A DNA stretch of 56,799 nt from Thermoplasmata archaeon (GCA_030037815.1 JASHPZ010000017.1:1-56799), one strand, 5' to 3'. Positions 8,182 to 16,837 are shown, counted from the stretch's first letter. A program made the numbers and translations. The notes: a model not told the origin generated them from the sequence alone.

Positions 8182-8313
8182 ATGCAACCCACTCCGCCGG
8201 ACACCCGGATCCCGATGTCGTTCCTCGTCCTGGTGTTCGCGATCGCCGGAGCGATCGGGGCGGTGATCGCCTACCTCGGCATCACCGGGGCGATCGGCGT
8301 GCCGATCCCGTAG
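8182..8313 (+). CDS. 43-residue single-pass membrane protein
   Basis: A very short frame starting MQPTPPDTRIPMSF. It has one hydrophobic helix of about 25 residues (FLVLVFAIAGAIGAVIAYLGITGAIG) and a short end PIP. A weak TATA-like CTCTTGAATC lies at 8151-8160, about 22-31 nt upstream. It is followed after 49 nt by a second gene of the same size and topology. Function unknown; small membrane subunits or toxins are possible. The membrane-helix composition and promoter spacing are the only support. Confidence 0.5.
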   Translation: MQPTPPDTRIPMSFLVLVFAIAGAIGAVIAYLGITGAIGVPIP

Positions 8314-8332
8314 TCCGGGTGCGTATCGACCC

Positions 8333-8342
8333 GACTTAAACC
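8333..8342 (+). promoter_or_regulatory. TATA box of second small membrane gene
   Basis: GACTTAAACC lies 21-30 nt before the ATG at 8363, a good leaderless promoter spacing. Confidence 0.55.
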
Positions 8343-8362
8343 GGGTCGTCCGTCGGCGAGCG

Positions 8363-8488
8363 ATGCCGCCCGAGGGAGGAACCGCCCACCGCACCGGGCC
8401 CTACACGGGCTGGATCGCCGGCGCGCTGGCCATCCTCGCGATCCTGGCCGCCGGCGCCGTCCTGTGGTTCATGTACCACCCGCTGTGA
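8363..8488 (+). CDS. 41-residue single-pass membrane protein
   Basis: A short frame MPPEGGTAHRTGPYTGWIAG followed by a hydrophobic helix (ALAILAILAAGAVLWFMY) ending HPL. The N-terminus is polar and proline/glycine rich. Its own TATA box and the matching layout of the preceding 43-residue gene support expression. The 3' end overlaps the convergent methyltransferase by 20 nt. No family recognised. Confidence 0.55.
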   Translation: MPPEGGTAHRTGPYTGWIAGALAILAILAAGAVLWFMYHPL

Positions 8489-9041
8489 CCCCGTCCTCCG
8501 GCGGGGCGCGGTGCCCCGTCCATCGGTAGAGGTAGACGTCGGTCGCGCGGTCGTAGGTCGTCGGGGTCCAACCCGGAATCGCGTGGCAGTGGCTGACCAC
8601 GCGGGCCCCGACGGGCAGCTCGGACTCGAACTTCGGTCGGAGACGCGCCATCGCCCCCGGCCACAGGAACGCGGTCACGACGGTCGCCGTCCGGTAGTCG
8701 AGGTGGAACAGGTTCCCCCAGTGGAGCGTGATCCGGTCGGCGCCCGTGCCGAAGCGTCGCCGCAATCGAAGGACGAGCATCCGGATCGGCTCGACCTCGA
8801 CGCCGACGACCCGCGCGCGGAACGTGCGGGCCGCGCGGAAGACGATCGCGCCGGTCCCCGCGCCCAGGTCGTAGACGGTGTCGTGGGGCGTGACCTCCGC
8901 GAGGCGCAGCATCATCGCAACGGAGGCGCGAGGGGTCGGCTGGTACCCCGCGCCGTAGACGAACGACGCGAAGACGAAGTAGCCCGTCGCCGCGGCGACC
9001 GCGAAGAGGGCGAGCGCGACCTCGACCTCGATCGCGGTCAT
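8469..9041 (-). CDS. Membrane-anchored SAM-dependent methyltransferase
   Basis: A 190-residue class I methyltransferase. Residues 1-30 (MTAIEVEVALALFAVAAATGYFVFASFVYG) form one membrane helix. The SAM-binding motif I is VYDLGAGTGAIVFRAA, followed by the acidic end of strand 2 (VVGVEVEPIRM). The catalytic core is short and lacks an obvious substrate domain. This layout (N-terminal helix plus a PTPRASVAMML segment before motif I) is seen in protein-lysine methyltransferase-like archaeal proteins, but the substrate cannot be told. It lies 6 nt after meaB, so it is probably in the mcmA2-meaB transcript. Confidence 0.8.
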   Translation of the reverse strand: MTAIEVEVALALFAVAAATGYFVFASFVYGAGYQPTPRASVAMMLRLAEVTPHDTVYDLGAGTGAIVFRAARTFRARVVGVEVEPIRMLVLRLRRRFGTGADRITLHWGNLFHLDYRTATVVTAFLWPGAMARLRPKFESELPVGARVVSHCHAIPGWTPTTYDRATDVYLYRWTGHRAPPEDGVTAGGT

Positions 9042-9047
9042 CGACCT

Positions 9048-10010
9048 TCACCGGCGTGCGGAACGGCCCCGGTAGAGTCGCTCGGCCGCGCTCCGCGGGT
9101 CGAGCGTGCGCGCGACGACCTGGTCGATCAGGTGCCGCAACGTCGCGTCCCGCTCGAGCCGCGCGGCCAGCTCGACCCCGACGCGGTCCCGGACGCGGCC
9201 GACGATCTCCTGCGTGAGTCGGGCGCGCTCGCCGGTCGTGCGCTCCCCCGAGCGGTCGAGGTACGCCTCGTGGGACTCGACCGCCGCCCACAGCTCGGTC
9301 AAGCCGGACGGCTGGAACGTGGACGTGCGGACGATTGGGATCCGGTACTCGGCGTGCTTCGGGCCCAGCGAAACGAGCTCCATCAGGTCGCGCTGCGCCG
9401 CCTCGGACCCAGGGAGGTCGGACTTGTTCACGCAGAAGACGTCGGCGATCTCGAACAGGCCCGCCTTCAGCGTCTGGACCTCGTCGCCCAAGTGCGGCAC
9501 CAGGACCACGACCCTCGTCGTCGCGATGTCCCGGATCGCGATGTCGACCTGCCCGCTGCCGACCGTCTCGACCAGGACGAGGTCGAACCCCGCGGCGTCC
9601 AGGAGCCGCGCGACCTCGCGGGTCGTCCCCGCGACCCCGCCGACCGCGCCGCGGCTCGCCATCGACCGGAAGAAGACTCCGTCGTCGTCCGCCCGACGGG
9701 AGAACCGGATCCGGTCGCCGAGTACCGACCCGCCCGAGAACGGGCTCGACGGGTCGACCGCGATGACCCCGACCGTCCGGCCCGACTCCCGCAGATGCCC
9801 GACCAGGGCGTTGATCAGGCTCGACTTGCCGACGCCCAAGGGTCCGGTGAATCCGACAATCGGCGCCCGTCCGGTGTTCGGGTAGAGGGCCCGGAGGATG
9901 GGGTCGGCTTCCGGAGAACCGTTCTCCACCGCGGTGATCGCGCGGGCGAGCGCCCGGCGGTCCCCACGCACGATCGCCCGCGCGGCCGGGGGCGCGCGCA
10001 CCCCCGTCAT
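9048..10010 (-). CDS. meaB: Methylmalonyl-CoA mutase-associated GTPase MeaB
   Basis: A 320-residue G3E-family GTPase that gates and protects the B12 cofactor of methylmalonyl-CoA mutase. Walker A is GPLGVGKSS near residue 56; the MeaB signature [19 protein letters not shown], the ETVGSGQ switch (G3) and the NKSDLPG guanine motif follow. The family C-terminal dimerisation helix is present. Its ATG overlaps the stop of the B12-binding subunit gene as ATGA, showing translational coupling to mcmA2. The mutase large subunit itself is about 26 kb away. Confidence 0.95.
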   Translation of the reverse strand: MTGVRAPPAARAIVRGDRRALARAITAVENGSPEADPILRALYPNTGRAPIVGFTGPLGVGKSSLINALVGHLRESGRTVGVIAVDPSSPFSGGSVLGDRIRFSRRADDDGVFFRSMASRGAVGGVAGTTREVARLLDAAGFDLVLVETVGSGQVDIAIRDIATTRVVVLVPHLGDEVQTLKAGLFEIADVFCVNKSDLPGSEAAQRDLMELVSLGPKHAEYRIPIVRTSTFQPSGLTELWAAVESHEAYLDRSGERTTGERARLTQEIVGRVRDRVGVELAARLERDATLRHLIDQVVARTLDPRSAAERLYRGRSARR

Positions 10011-10423
10011 CGCGCGGGGCGCGCGAGCCCCTGGGCGGTCCGAACGATCTCGTCGAGGGTCGTCCCCGGTCCGAAGATGGCGCGGATCCCGGCCTTCTTG
10101 AGACGGCGGGCGTCCTCGTCCGGAATGATCCCGCCCGCGAACACGGGGATCCGACCCGCGTGCTCCTTCTTCAGCAGCGCGAGGATCTTCGGGAACAGCG
10201 CCATGTGCGCGCCCGACAGGATCGAGAGTCCGATCAGGTCGACGTCCTCCTCGAGGGCGGCGCGCACGATCTCCTCGGGGGTCTGCCGGAGCCCGGCGTA
10301 GATGACCTCCATCCCCGCATCGCGCAGCGCCCGCGCGACGACCTTGGCCCCCCGGTCGTGCCCGTCGAGCCCGGGTTTCGCGATCAGGACGCGAATCGGC
10401 GCGGTCTTCGCTTTCGACGGCAC
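10007..10423 (-). CDS. mcmA2: Methylmalonyl-CoA mutase, cobalamin-binding small subunit
   Basis: A 138-residue B12-binding domain as found in archaeal split mutases. The cobalamin ligand motif DGHDRG lies at about residues 20-25 with the downstream GLSILSGAH and VFAGGIIP elements of the base-off/His-on fold. It pairs with the large subunit encoded at 35646-37325 to isomerise methylmalonyl-CoA and succinyl-CoA. The gene leads a probable operon with meaB and the methyltransferase. A CTATAG stretch overlapping the upstream peptidase stop, or GGCTTTTCTCC at about 10456-10466, could be the TATA element. Confidence 0.95.
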   Translation of the reverse strand: MPSKAKTAPIRVLIAKPGLDGHDRGAKVVARALRDAGMEVIYAGLRQTPEEIVRAALEEDVDLIGLSILSGAHMALFPKILALLKKEHAGRIPVFAGGIIPDEDARRLKKAGIRAIFGPGTTLDEIVRTAQGLARPAR

Positions 10424-10478
10424 TCCGACCCCTCGAGCGCCGGCGACCGAGGACGCGGAGAAAAGCCTTCCGCGGGCT

Positions 10479-11393
10479 CTATAGGACCGCGAGCAGGTCG
10501 AGCAACAAGTTGCCGGCGAGGAGGGCGAGGAGCGCGCCGGCCGCGATGAGGACGACGAACGGGAGCTGGGGCGTCACCCAGACCCGGCGCACCCCGCGGG
10601 CGCGGAGCTCCCGCGCGATCTCGACCCGCTGGAGCCGATCCTCCTCCGACGTTTCGGGCTCGGGCTCGTCGCGCGGGGCGAACGTGGGGTCGCGGACCCA
10701 GACGAACCGCGTCGGCAGCTCGTCGACCGGCAGCGAATAGCCGGTGAACCCGCCCGCGAGACGGAACTCCCCCCGTCGAAGGTTGACGGCGGCGATGCCG
10801 ATCGGGATGACGACCGCCGACAGGGCGGCGTTCATCAGCGCGTTGAATGCGAACGGCAGGAAATGCAAGCCGTTGAGCGCGGCCGAGGGAAGTCCGACCA
10901 CCGGCGCGGTGAAGAACGGCACCAGGAGCCCCGCGACCATGACCGCCTTCGCGTCGGCCGCTCCGTAGAGGACGCCGAGCTCGAACAGGACGCGGGAAAA
11001 GACGACGACCGCGAACACCGCGATCACCTCGCGGGGGACGCCGGCCGGGCCGATCCCCCAGCGGAGCGCCGAGAGGCCGAGAACGCCCACGGTCGCGAGG
11101 TAGACCGCGAGGTCGATCGCGTCCGCGAACCGCTCGTAGCGCGGGCCGAGCCGTTCGTCCCACGGCACCATGTGCTCGAGTACCACCGCGGCGACGAGGA
11201 CCCACAGCAGCACCGGCCCCCACCCCTCCGGCGACTCCACGACGATCCCGAGCGCGAGCCCGGCACCCCCCATCAGCAGCCACAGCCGGTCGGTGACCTC
11301 GCGGGTGCGCAGGTCGGAGGCCGCGGCGAACCCGAACCCCGCGACGAGGACGACGAGCTGGGCGGCGAGAACCTCGTTCTGAAGCCCGTTCAC
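10479..11393 (-). CDS. Archaeal prepilin/preflagellin peptidase (A24 family)
   Basis: A 304-residue polytopic aspartyl protease that removes class III signal peptides from pilins or archaellins. The two catalytic aspartates are visible in ASDLRTREV (about residue 27) and [10 protein letters not shown], the archaeal version of GxGD. Six or more hydrophobic segments are present, including a C-terminal one. Between them is a long cytoplasmic-type charged stretch ([25 protein letters not shown]). No pilin or secretion ATPase gene is in the window, so its substrates lie elsewhere. A TATA-like CGTTTAAGAG at 11435-11444 is 42-51 nt upstream. Confidence 0.85.
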   Translation of the reverse strand: MNGLQNEVLAAQLVVLVAGFGFAAASDLRTREVTDRLWLLMGGAGLALGIVVESPEGWGPVLLWVLVAAVVLEHMVPWDERLGPRYERFADAIDLAVYLATVGVLGLSALRWGIGPAGVPREVIAVFAVVVFSRVLFELGVLYGAADAKAVMVAGLLVPFFTAPVVGLPSAALNGLHFLPFAFNALMNAALSAVVIPIGIAAVNLRRGEFRLAGGFTGYSLPVDELPTRFVWVRDPTFAPRDEPEPETSEEDRLQRVEIARELRARGVRRVWVTPQLPFVVLIAAGALLALLAGNLLLDLLAVL

Positions 11394-11473
11394 GCCCGGC
11401 CCCGCCGCGTCGAGCGCCCCGACGCTCCGCCCACCTCTTAAACGGGTCGCCGGAACGGCGACCGGCCAGCCGG

Positions 11474-11485
11474 CCTTTTTTACGG
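11474..11485 (+). promoter_or_regulatory. TATA box of secreted-protein gene
   Basis: CCTTTTTTACGG lies 23-34 nt before the ATG at 11508. Confidence 0.55.
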
Positions 11486-11507
11486 TGCCCGACTCCTCCC
11501 GCTGCCG

Positions 11508-12425
11508 ATGGCGACTCCGTCACCCGGGAGCCCCCCGGCTCCCCCCTCTGCCCTCTCCGCCCCGCCGACGGCGCCCCGGCGCGGGTCGCGTTCCGTGATC
11601 TGGGCGGCCGTCGGCGCGGTGGTCGCCGCCGCCATCCTGGTGGTCGCCGGACTCTACGTCCTCGGGGACCTGACCGCGCACGCGGCTGGCCCCACTTCGG
11701 CGGGTCCGTATCCCACCTACGAACAAGCGGAGTCGGTGGCCGCTCCGGCCGTCTCGTCGACCGCGGGCGGACCGTGGCTCGCCGTCATCGGGTTCGGGAT
11801 CGTGTCGGCGAACTCGGCGTTCGTCGGCGGGGCGAACCTGACCTCGGTCATCGCATCGTTGAACTGCTCGATCGCCTGGACGGGGACTCCGGACCCGACC
11901 GTGCTCGTGCCGCTCACGCCGAACTCGGCCGGGTCCGGACACTCGGCCTTCTGGGTCGTCGGCTTCCGCAACGCGGTCGGGGCGATCACGATCGCGCTCG
12001 TGACGGACGGAGTGGGCGCGGTGCTGCTCGAGGCGACGGGCTCGACCTGCGAGTCGGCGGCGAGTCACCTCGTCTCGATCGGCTCGATCGTCGACTCCCC
12101 CGAAGCGGTGGCCGGCGCGAACGCCGCCGGTGGGTCGGCGTTCCTCGCGGCCGACCCGAACGCGACGCAGGGATGGTTCATCCTGGGCGGTCTCGAAGAG
12201 GTCGGCATCGTCACCGAGCCGACCTGGTACATCGGCGACACGACCTGCACGCTCCCGGGCTCGGTCGAAGAGAACGGGTCCGAGTTCAACGCCACCGTGA
12301 ACGGTCTCACCGGCGACGCTTCGACCGCGTCCAACGGCAGCGTGAACTGCGCCGTCAGCGTCACCGCCCCGGTCGGCGGGCTCGTCCCCTCGTTCGCGGC
12401 GCAGGCGCTCGGAAAAGCTATTTAA
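11508..12425 (+). CDS. Membrane-anchored extracellular protein of unknown function
   Basis: A 305-residue protein with a proline/alanine-rich cytoplasmic N-terminus, one transmembrane helix at about residues 29-53 (VIWAAVGAVVAAAILVVAGLYVLGDL), and a Ser/Thr/Gly/Asn-rich exterior of about 250 residues. There are several N-x-S/T sequons and three to four cysteines (NCSIAW, STCESA, TTCTLPG, VNCAVS). The composition is typical of archaeal surface proteins, and the Pro-rich N-tail plus helix is pilin-like, though no clear class III cleavage site is seen. It faces away from the prepilin peptidase. I do not recognise the family. Confidence 0.75.
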   Translation: MATPSPGSPPAPPSALSAPPTAPRRGSRSVIWAAVGAVVAAAILVVAGLYVLGDLTAHAAGPTSAGPYPTYEQAESVAAPAVSSTAGGPWLAVIGFGIVSANSAFVGGANLTSVIASLNCSIAWTGTPDPTVLVPLTPNSAGSGHSAFWVVGFRNAVGAITIALVTDGVGAVLLEATGSTCESAASHLVSIGSIVDSPEAVAGANAAGGSAFLAADPNATQGWFILGGLEEVGIVTEPTWYIGDTTCTLPGSVEENGSEFNATVNGLTGDASTASNGSVNCAVSVTAPVGGLVPSFAAQALGKAI

Positions 12426-12428
12426 ACC
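12417..12428 (+). promoter_or_regulatory. TATA box of S6e operon, overlapping the upstream stop codon
   Basis: GCTATTTAAACC lies 33-44 nt before the S6e ATG. Its core contains the TAA stop (12423-12425) of the preceding gene. Confidence 0.6.
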
Positions 12429-12460
12429 ACGCCCGGCTGGCGCGCCACCGTTCCAACCTC

Positions 12461-12838
12461 ATGGTCGAGTACAAGCTCGTCATCTCCGACCGGGCGGCCT
12501 CCCTCGCCCGCACGGTCGCCGACCCGCAGGCCGCCGGCTTCCTCGGCAAGCGGATCGGGGAGACCGTCGGCGGCGAGGTCATCGGCGCCTCCGGCTACAC
12601 GTTCCGGATCACCGGGGGCACGGACAAGAGCGGGTTCCCGCTCCGTCCGGACGTCCCGGGGGCCCGCCAGACCCGCCTCTACGTCGGAGAGGGCTTCGGA
12701 TTCCACGCCCCGCGCGACGGCCAGCGCAAGCGGCGCACCTTCCGCGGCAACACGATCAGCGAGGACACGGTCCAGATCTGCCTGGTCGTCGACCAGAAGG
12801 GTTCGAAGCCGCTCGCTGAGCTGTTCGCGGCTCAATGA
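12461..12838 (+). CDS. rps6e: Small-subunit ribosomal protein S6e
   Basis: A 125-residue S6e (eS6), the usual archaeal length, starting MVEYKLVISD. It has the conserved FLGKRIGETVGGEVIG and ITGGTDKSGFPLRPDV stretches, then the basic RKRRTFRGNTISEDTVQINL-like end (here VQICLVV). It binds the small subunit body. Its stop overlaps the aIF2gamma start as ATGA, the standard archaeal S6e-aIF2gamma arrangement. The longer open frame upstream is a shadow of the preceding secreted-protein gene. Confidence 0.95.
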   Translation: MVEYKLVISDRAASLARTVADPQAAGFLGKRIGETVGGEVIGASGYTFRITGGTDKSGFPLRPDVPGARQTRLYVGEGFGFHAPRDGQRKRRTFRGNTISEDTVQICLVVDQKGSKPLAELFAAQ

Positions 12839-14070
12839 AGGTCCCGAGGCAACCCGAGGTCAACATCGGCCTGGTCGGCCATGTCGACCACGGCAAGACG
12901 ACCCTCACGCAGGCGCTCACCGGCGAGTGGACCGACCGCCACTCGGAGGAGCTGAAGCGCGGCATCTCGATCAAGCTCGGCTACGCCGACGCCGCGTTCT
13001 ACAAGTGCCCCAACTGCCCCGAGCCGACCGGCTTCTCGGTGGAGCCGAAGTGCCCCTCGTGCGGCGGCCCGGCGAAGTTCCTGCGCGCGGTCTCGTTCGT
13101 GGACGCGCCCGGCCACGAGGCGCTGATGGAGACGATGCTCTCCGGCGCCGCGATCATGGACGGCGCGCTCCTCCTGGTCGCGGCGAACGAACACTGCCCG
13201 CAGCCGCAGACGCGCGAACACCTCTACGCGCTCGACATCATCGGCGTGCGCAAGGTCGTGGTCGTGCAGAACAAGATCGACCTCCTCTCCTCCGAGGACG
13301 CCGAGGCGAACTACCGCGAGATCGAGGAGTTCCTGAAGGGGTCGCCGTTCGCGGGCGCCCCGGTCGTTCCGATCAGCGCGAACCACCGGGTGGGGATCGA
13401 CGCGCTCATCGGCGTGATCGAGGAGAAGATCCCGACGCCGCCGCGGGACCTCAAGAAGACCCCCCTGATGTACGTCGCGCGGTCGTTCGACATCAACCGG
13501 CCCGGCACGCGGCCGCAGGCGCTCCGCGGCGGCGTGCTCGGCGGCTCGCTCCTCCAAGGCCGGCTCACGGTCGGCGACTCGATCGAGATCCGGCCCGGCT
13601 GGGCCGGACCGACCGGAACGCAGCCGGAGTCGCTCACGACCAAGGTCACGTCGATCGTCTCGGGCGGCGAGGAGCGGGACGAACTCATCCCCGGCGGCCT
13701 CGCGGCCGTCGGAACGAGCCTCGACCCCGCGCTCGCGAAGGGCGACGGCCTCACGGGCCGGCTGGTCGGGGCCTCGGGGACGCTGCCCCCGGTCAGCCAG
13801 AAGATCCGGCTGAAGGCGACGCTCCTCGACCGCGTCCTCGGCGCCCAGCGCGAGATCAAGGTCGAGAAGATCCGGACGAGCGAGCAGCTCGCGGTCACGG
13901 TCGGGACGACCGTCGCGGCCGGCAAGGTGACGAGCGCGCGCGGGGACGAGGTCGAGCTCGCGCTCAACCGGGCCGTGACCGTCTTTCCGGGGAGCCGCGT
14001 CGCCGTCTCGCGCAAGCTGAACGCCTGGCGGCTGATCGGCTACGGGATCGTCGAGGGGGCCGCGCGGTGA
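12835..14070 (+). CDS. eif2g: Translation initiation factor 2 subunit gamma
   Basis: A 411-residue GTPase that delivers initiator Met-tRNA to the ribosome. The P-loop GHVDHGKTT is at residues 15-23, switch I holds RGISIKLGYADA, the zinc knuckle is CPNC and CPSC (about residues 58-78), DAPGHE is the G3 motif and NKIDLL the G4 motif. Domains II and III follow (RSFDINRPGT, GGVLGGS, RKLNAWRLIGYG). The ATG overlaps the S6e stop by 4 nt and its own stop overlaps the next GTG, so the three genes are translationally coupled. Confidence 0.96.
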   Translation: MKVPRQPEVNIGLVGHVDHGKTTLTQALTGEWTDRHSEELKRGISIKLGYADAAFYKCPNCPEPTGFSVEPKCPSCGGPAKFLRAVSFVDAPGHEALMETMLSGAAIMDGALLLVAANEHCPQPQTREHLYALDIIGVRKVVVVQNKIDLLSSEDAEANYREIEEFLKGSPFAGAPVVPISANHRVGIDALIGVIEEKIPTPPRDLKKTPLMYVARSFDINRPGTRPQALRGGVLGGSLLQGRLTVGDSIEIRPGWAGPTGTQPESLTTKVTSIVSGGEERDELIPGGLAAVGTSLDPALAKGDGLTGRLVGASGTLPPVSQKIRLKATLLDRVLGAQREIKVEKIRTSEQLAVTVGTTVAAGKVTSARGDEVELALNRAVTVFPGSRVAVSRKLNAWRLIGYGIVEGAAR

Positions 14071-14249
14071 AGGCCGACCTGATGGAGATCCTCTGCTGCC
14101 CCGTCTGCAAGGGGACCCTCACGCTCACCATCCGCTCCGAGGAGCGGGACGAGATCGTCACGGGGAACCTCCGGTGCGCGCAGTGCAAGGTCGACTACCC
14201 GATCGAGGACGGGATCCCCGACCTGCTCCCGCCCGACGAGCGCGACTAG
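14067..14249 (+). CDS. Trm112-like zinc-ribbon protein
   Basis: A 60-residue Trm112/UPF0434-type protein with two CxxC pairs (CCPVCKG and CAQCKVDYP) and the conserved end YPIEDGIPDLLP. Trm112 proteins are small activating partners of several methyltransferases that modify tRNA, rRNA and release factors. The start is a GTG whose last two bases begin the aIF2gamma stop (GTGA), so it is coupled to that gene. The adjacency to translation factors fits this role; the specific partner is unknown. Confidence 0.85.
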   Translation: MKADLMEILCCPVCKGTLTLTIRSEERDEIVTGNLRCAQCKVDYPIEDGIPDLLPPDERD

Positions 14250-14250
14250 G

Positions 14251-14685
14251 TCAGGCGCCGGCGGCGTAGTAGTACGCGAACAGGACGCCGAACATCAGCG
14301 CGGCGACCAGCACCGACGGGATCAGCCACGCGATCGCGCCGCGCGAGCGCGCCTGGACCGAACTCCCCACGGTGACGACCGGGATCGCGAACGCGAGCCA
14401 GTACCCCGTCAGGATCGTCGTGTAGAGCGCGAACGACGTCTGGTTCCCGTCGGGGTCGTGCACGACCAGCGCGACCACGAGCGCCACCGCGAAGACGAGG
14501 AACCCGAGGCTGACCCCGGCCGCGTCGAGGTACCCCTCGAACCCGCGTTTCCGCTTCGGGTAGTAGCAGCGCAAGACGAACAGCATCAGGACGAAGACCG
14601 CGAGCGTTCCGACCAGGACGTAGAACGACGTCGTCGCGAGGGGCAGCGGGATCGGGCCGCGTCCGGGCGCGTCCAGGGCCCTCAC
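14251..14685 (-). CDS. Four-helix integral membrane protein, function unknown
   Basis: A 144-residue protein with four hydrophobic helices: TSFYVLVGTLAVFVLMLFVL, LDAAGVSLGFLVFAVALVVALVV, FALYTTILTGYWLAFAIPVVTV, and IAWLIPSVLVAALMFGVLFAYYYAAG. A basic loop (RCYYPKRKRGFEG) follows helix 1. The GTG start at 14683-14685 overlaps the cyclase stop as GTGA, indicating coupled translation. It is convergent with the Trm112-like gene, 1 nt apart. No family recognised. Confidence 0.75.
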   Translation of the reverse strand: MRALDAPGRGPIPLPLATTSFYVLVGTLAVFVLMLFVLRCYYPKRKRGFEGYLDAAGVSLGFLVFAVALVVALVVHDPDGNQTSFALYTTILTGYWLAFAIPVVTVGSSVQARSRGAIAWLIPSVLVAALMFGVLFAYYYAAGA

Positions 14686-15320
14686 CCGCGCCCGCGGGGG
14701 GTCAGGGTCACGCGGGCCGGCCCCCCGTCCCCGTCGCGGAGGCGGAGCGGCAGGCACGCGAGGTCGTAGCTCCCCTCCGGCGCGTCGGCGAGGAGAAGCC
14801 CTTCGAGGATCAACGCCCCGCCGCCGAGGAGCGCGTGGTGGACCGGGAACCGGCCCGACGCGTCCCGCTCGACCGACAGCGCATCGATCCCCACCAGGCG
14901 GACTCCGCGGACGAGGAGCGCCCGCGCCGCGTCGGGCGTGACCGCGACGTAGTCTTCGAAGAACTCGAGCTTCCGCGCCCACCGGGCCGAGTTGGCGGTG
15001 TGGAACAGGACTCGGTCGGTCCCCGGCGGCACGCGGTCGACGTCCGACGGTTCGACGGCGGGACGTTCCTCCGCGACCCGGACGACGGCGCACGGCCCGT
15101 TCAGGCGGTCGAGGTCGACCCGGTCGATCCCTGCGCCGTCGCGGACGAAGTGGACCGGCGGGTCGACGTGGGTGCCCGCGTGCGACCCGAACGCGAGCGC
15201 CGAGAGGTTGTACGCCTGCCCGCGGTCAATCCGGTCGACCGCGGCGCTCGAGAACGTCGGGTCGCCCGGGAACGCCGGCATGCCCGCGTAGAGCGGCATC
15301 GACACGTCGAGGCGCGCCAC
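14682..15320 (-). CDS. Cyclase-family metal hydrolase (kynurenine formamidase-like)
   Basis: A 212-residue member of the cyclase/KynB superfamily. The metal-binding motif HAGTHVDPPVHF is intact (His, His, Asp, His), with PAFPGDP near the N-terminus and the VGIDALSVE segment. Members hydrolyse N-formylkynurenine, other amides or isatin; the substrate here is unknown. Start GTG at 15318-15320, with a TATA-like ACCGTTAAGG at 15356-15365. It is coupled by overlap to the downstream membrane protein. Confidence 0.88.
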   Translation of the reverse strand: MARLDVSMPLYAGMPAFPGDPTFSSAAVDRIDRGQAYNLSALAFGSHAGTHVDPPVHFVRDGAGIDRVDLDRLNGPCAVVRVAEERPAVEPSDVDRVPPGTDRVLFHTANSARWARKLEFFEDYVAVTPDAARALLVRGVRLVGIDALSVERDASGRFPVHHALLGGGALILEGLLLADAPEGSYDLACLPLRLRDGDGGPARVTLTPRGRG

Positions 15321-15410
15321 GGGTCGCTCTCCGCGGGGCGAGCCGGCGCCGGCCGCCTTAACGGTTGGGCTCGTCCGGCACGGGAGGGGCCGTCTTCGAT
15401 ACGAGCCGAA

Positions 15411-15419
15411 TCGTTAAGG
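15411..15419 (+). promoter_or_regulatory. TATA box of signal peptidase gene
   Basis: TCGTTAAGG lies 24-32 nt before the ATG at 15443. It supports that start over the in-frame upstream ATG at 15365. Confidence 0.5.
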
Positions 15420-15442
15420 AGAGCGGACGGGAAGGGGCGGGG

Positions 15443-16780
15443 ATGGCCCGGCGTCCGTCGTCGACCCCGGAGGATCCGGAGGACGAGGACGACCTCGACG
15501 CGGAGGACGACGAACCCTCCCGGACGCGCCGCGCCCGTCCGCCTCCGCGCCGCACCGCGCGGCGTCGGGGCCGCCCGGCGCCGGTGAAGGAGTGGAGGGC
15601 GTCGGGCGACGGCGAACCGGAGCCCGCCGACGACGAGCTGCCCGACGATCCGGACGCGCCGAAGCCCCGCCGCGCGCCGGTCTACTGGCGGGCCCGCGAC
15701 TCCCTGTTCTTCGAACCCCTGGTCGCGCTCGCGATCATCGTCGTGCTGATCGTCTCGCTGTTCGCCTACACCCAGAACTGGCCGCCCGTGTACGTCGTCG
15801 AGTCGGACAGCATGCAGCACGGGTCGAACGACATGGTCGGCCTGATCAACACGGGGGACCTCGTGCTCGCCCAGCGCCTCTCGACCGACCAGATCACGCC
15901 GTACGAGCTCGGCCGGCAGACCGGGTACTCGACCTACGGAGAGTACGGGGACGTGCTCCTCTACCATCCGAACGGGCAGGGGGCGACGCCGATCATCCAT
16001 CGGTCGATCCTCGAAGTGTTCTACAACGCCAGCACGGGGACGTACAGCCTTCCGGTCCTGACCGGGCAGTCGTGCGGGAGCTGGGCGAGCGGCGCGGTGT
16101 ACGACACGCCCGGGTGCGCCACCACCCACCTCCTGGACGAGACGCTCACCCTCTACCGCGTCGGATGGAGGTCCGCCAATCTCTCGATCGACCTCTCGGT
16201 CTCGACCCTCGGGCCCCAAACCGGGTTCCTGACCGCCGGCGACAACAACTTCGTGCCGGGCTCGTGTCCGAGCGCCTGCGCGATCGACCCGGACCAGCCC
16301 GGGATCTCGACCCTGGTCGAGCCGTCGTGGGTGATCGGCGTCGCCCGCGGGATGGTCCCGTGGTTCGGGGCGTTCAAGCTCCTGATCACGAACGCACCGA
16401 CCCTCGGGGAGGTTCCGTCCCAATCGTGGCAGTACATGGGGATCACGCTCGCGGCGGTGATCCTCGGCGCGATCGGGCTGCACTACCTGTTCCGGGCCGA
16501 AGGGATCGAGACCGAGCTGCGGAAGCGCGAAGAGGAGGCGGCGGCCGACGTGGACGACGACACCCTCGAGGAGGGGCGCGCCCGACGCTGGTTCAGTTCG
16601 CTGCGACCGTGGCGCCACCCGGACGCCGAGGACCCCGAACCGGACGACCCGCCGCCCCGGAAGCGGTCGCCGCCGCCCGAACCGAAGTCGACCCACCGGC
16701 ACGGCCGGCCGCGCCCGCGGGTCCGCCGCGAGCCGAAGAAGACGGCCGCCCGCGACCGCGACGACGACGATTCGCTCTAG
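15443..16780 (+). CDS. Type I signal peptidase (S26B) with long charged tails
   Basis: A 445-residue protein with an archaeal signal peptidase core. After a disordered N-tail of about 85 residues (alternating acidic and arginine-rich) comes a membrane helix (LVALAIIVVLIVSLFAY), then the catalytic Ser in VESDSM (about residue 123), the His replacing bacterial Lys in PIIHRS (about residue 186), and the GDNN box that supplies Asp. A second membrane helix (GITLAAVILGAIGLHYLF) and a highly charged C-tail follow. It cleaves Sec/Tat signal peptides on the outer membrane face. The total length is far above the usual 150-300 because of the tails and extra residues between His and GDNN. Confidence 0.87.
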   Translation: MARRPSSTPEDPEDEDDLDAEDDEPSRTRRARPPPRRTARRRGRPAPVKEWRASGDGEPEPADDELPDDPDAPKPRRAPVYWRARDSLFFEPLVALAIIVVLIVSLFAYTQNWPPVYVVESDSMQHGSNDMVGLINTGDLVLAQRLSTDQITPYELGRQTGYSTYGEYGDVLLYHPNGQGATPIIHRSILEVFYNASTGTYSLPVLTGQSCGSWASGAVYDTPGCATTHLLDETLTLYRVGWRSANLSIDLSVSTLGPQTGFLTAGDNNFVPGSCPSACAIDPDQPGISTLVEPSWVIGVARGMVPWFGAFKLLITNAPTLGEVPSQSWQYMGITLAAVILGAIGLHYLFRAEGIETELRKREEEAAADVDDDTLEEGRARRWFSSLRPWRHPDAEDPEPDDPPPRKRSPPPEPKSTHRHGRPRPRVRREPKKTAARDRDDDDSL

Positions 16781-16837
16781 TCGCGTCGGGCAAACCTAAA
16801 GCCCCGAACCCGGTCCCGACGCGGGAGTCGAGGGGCC

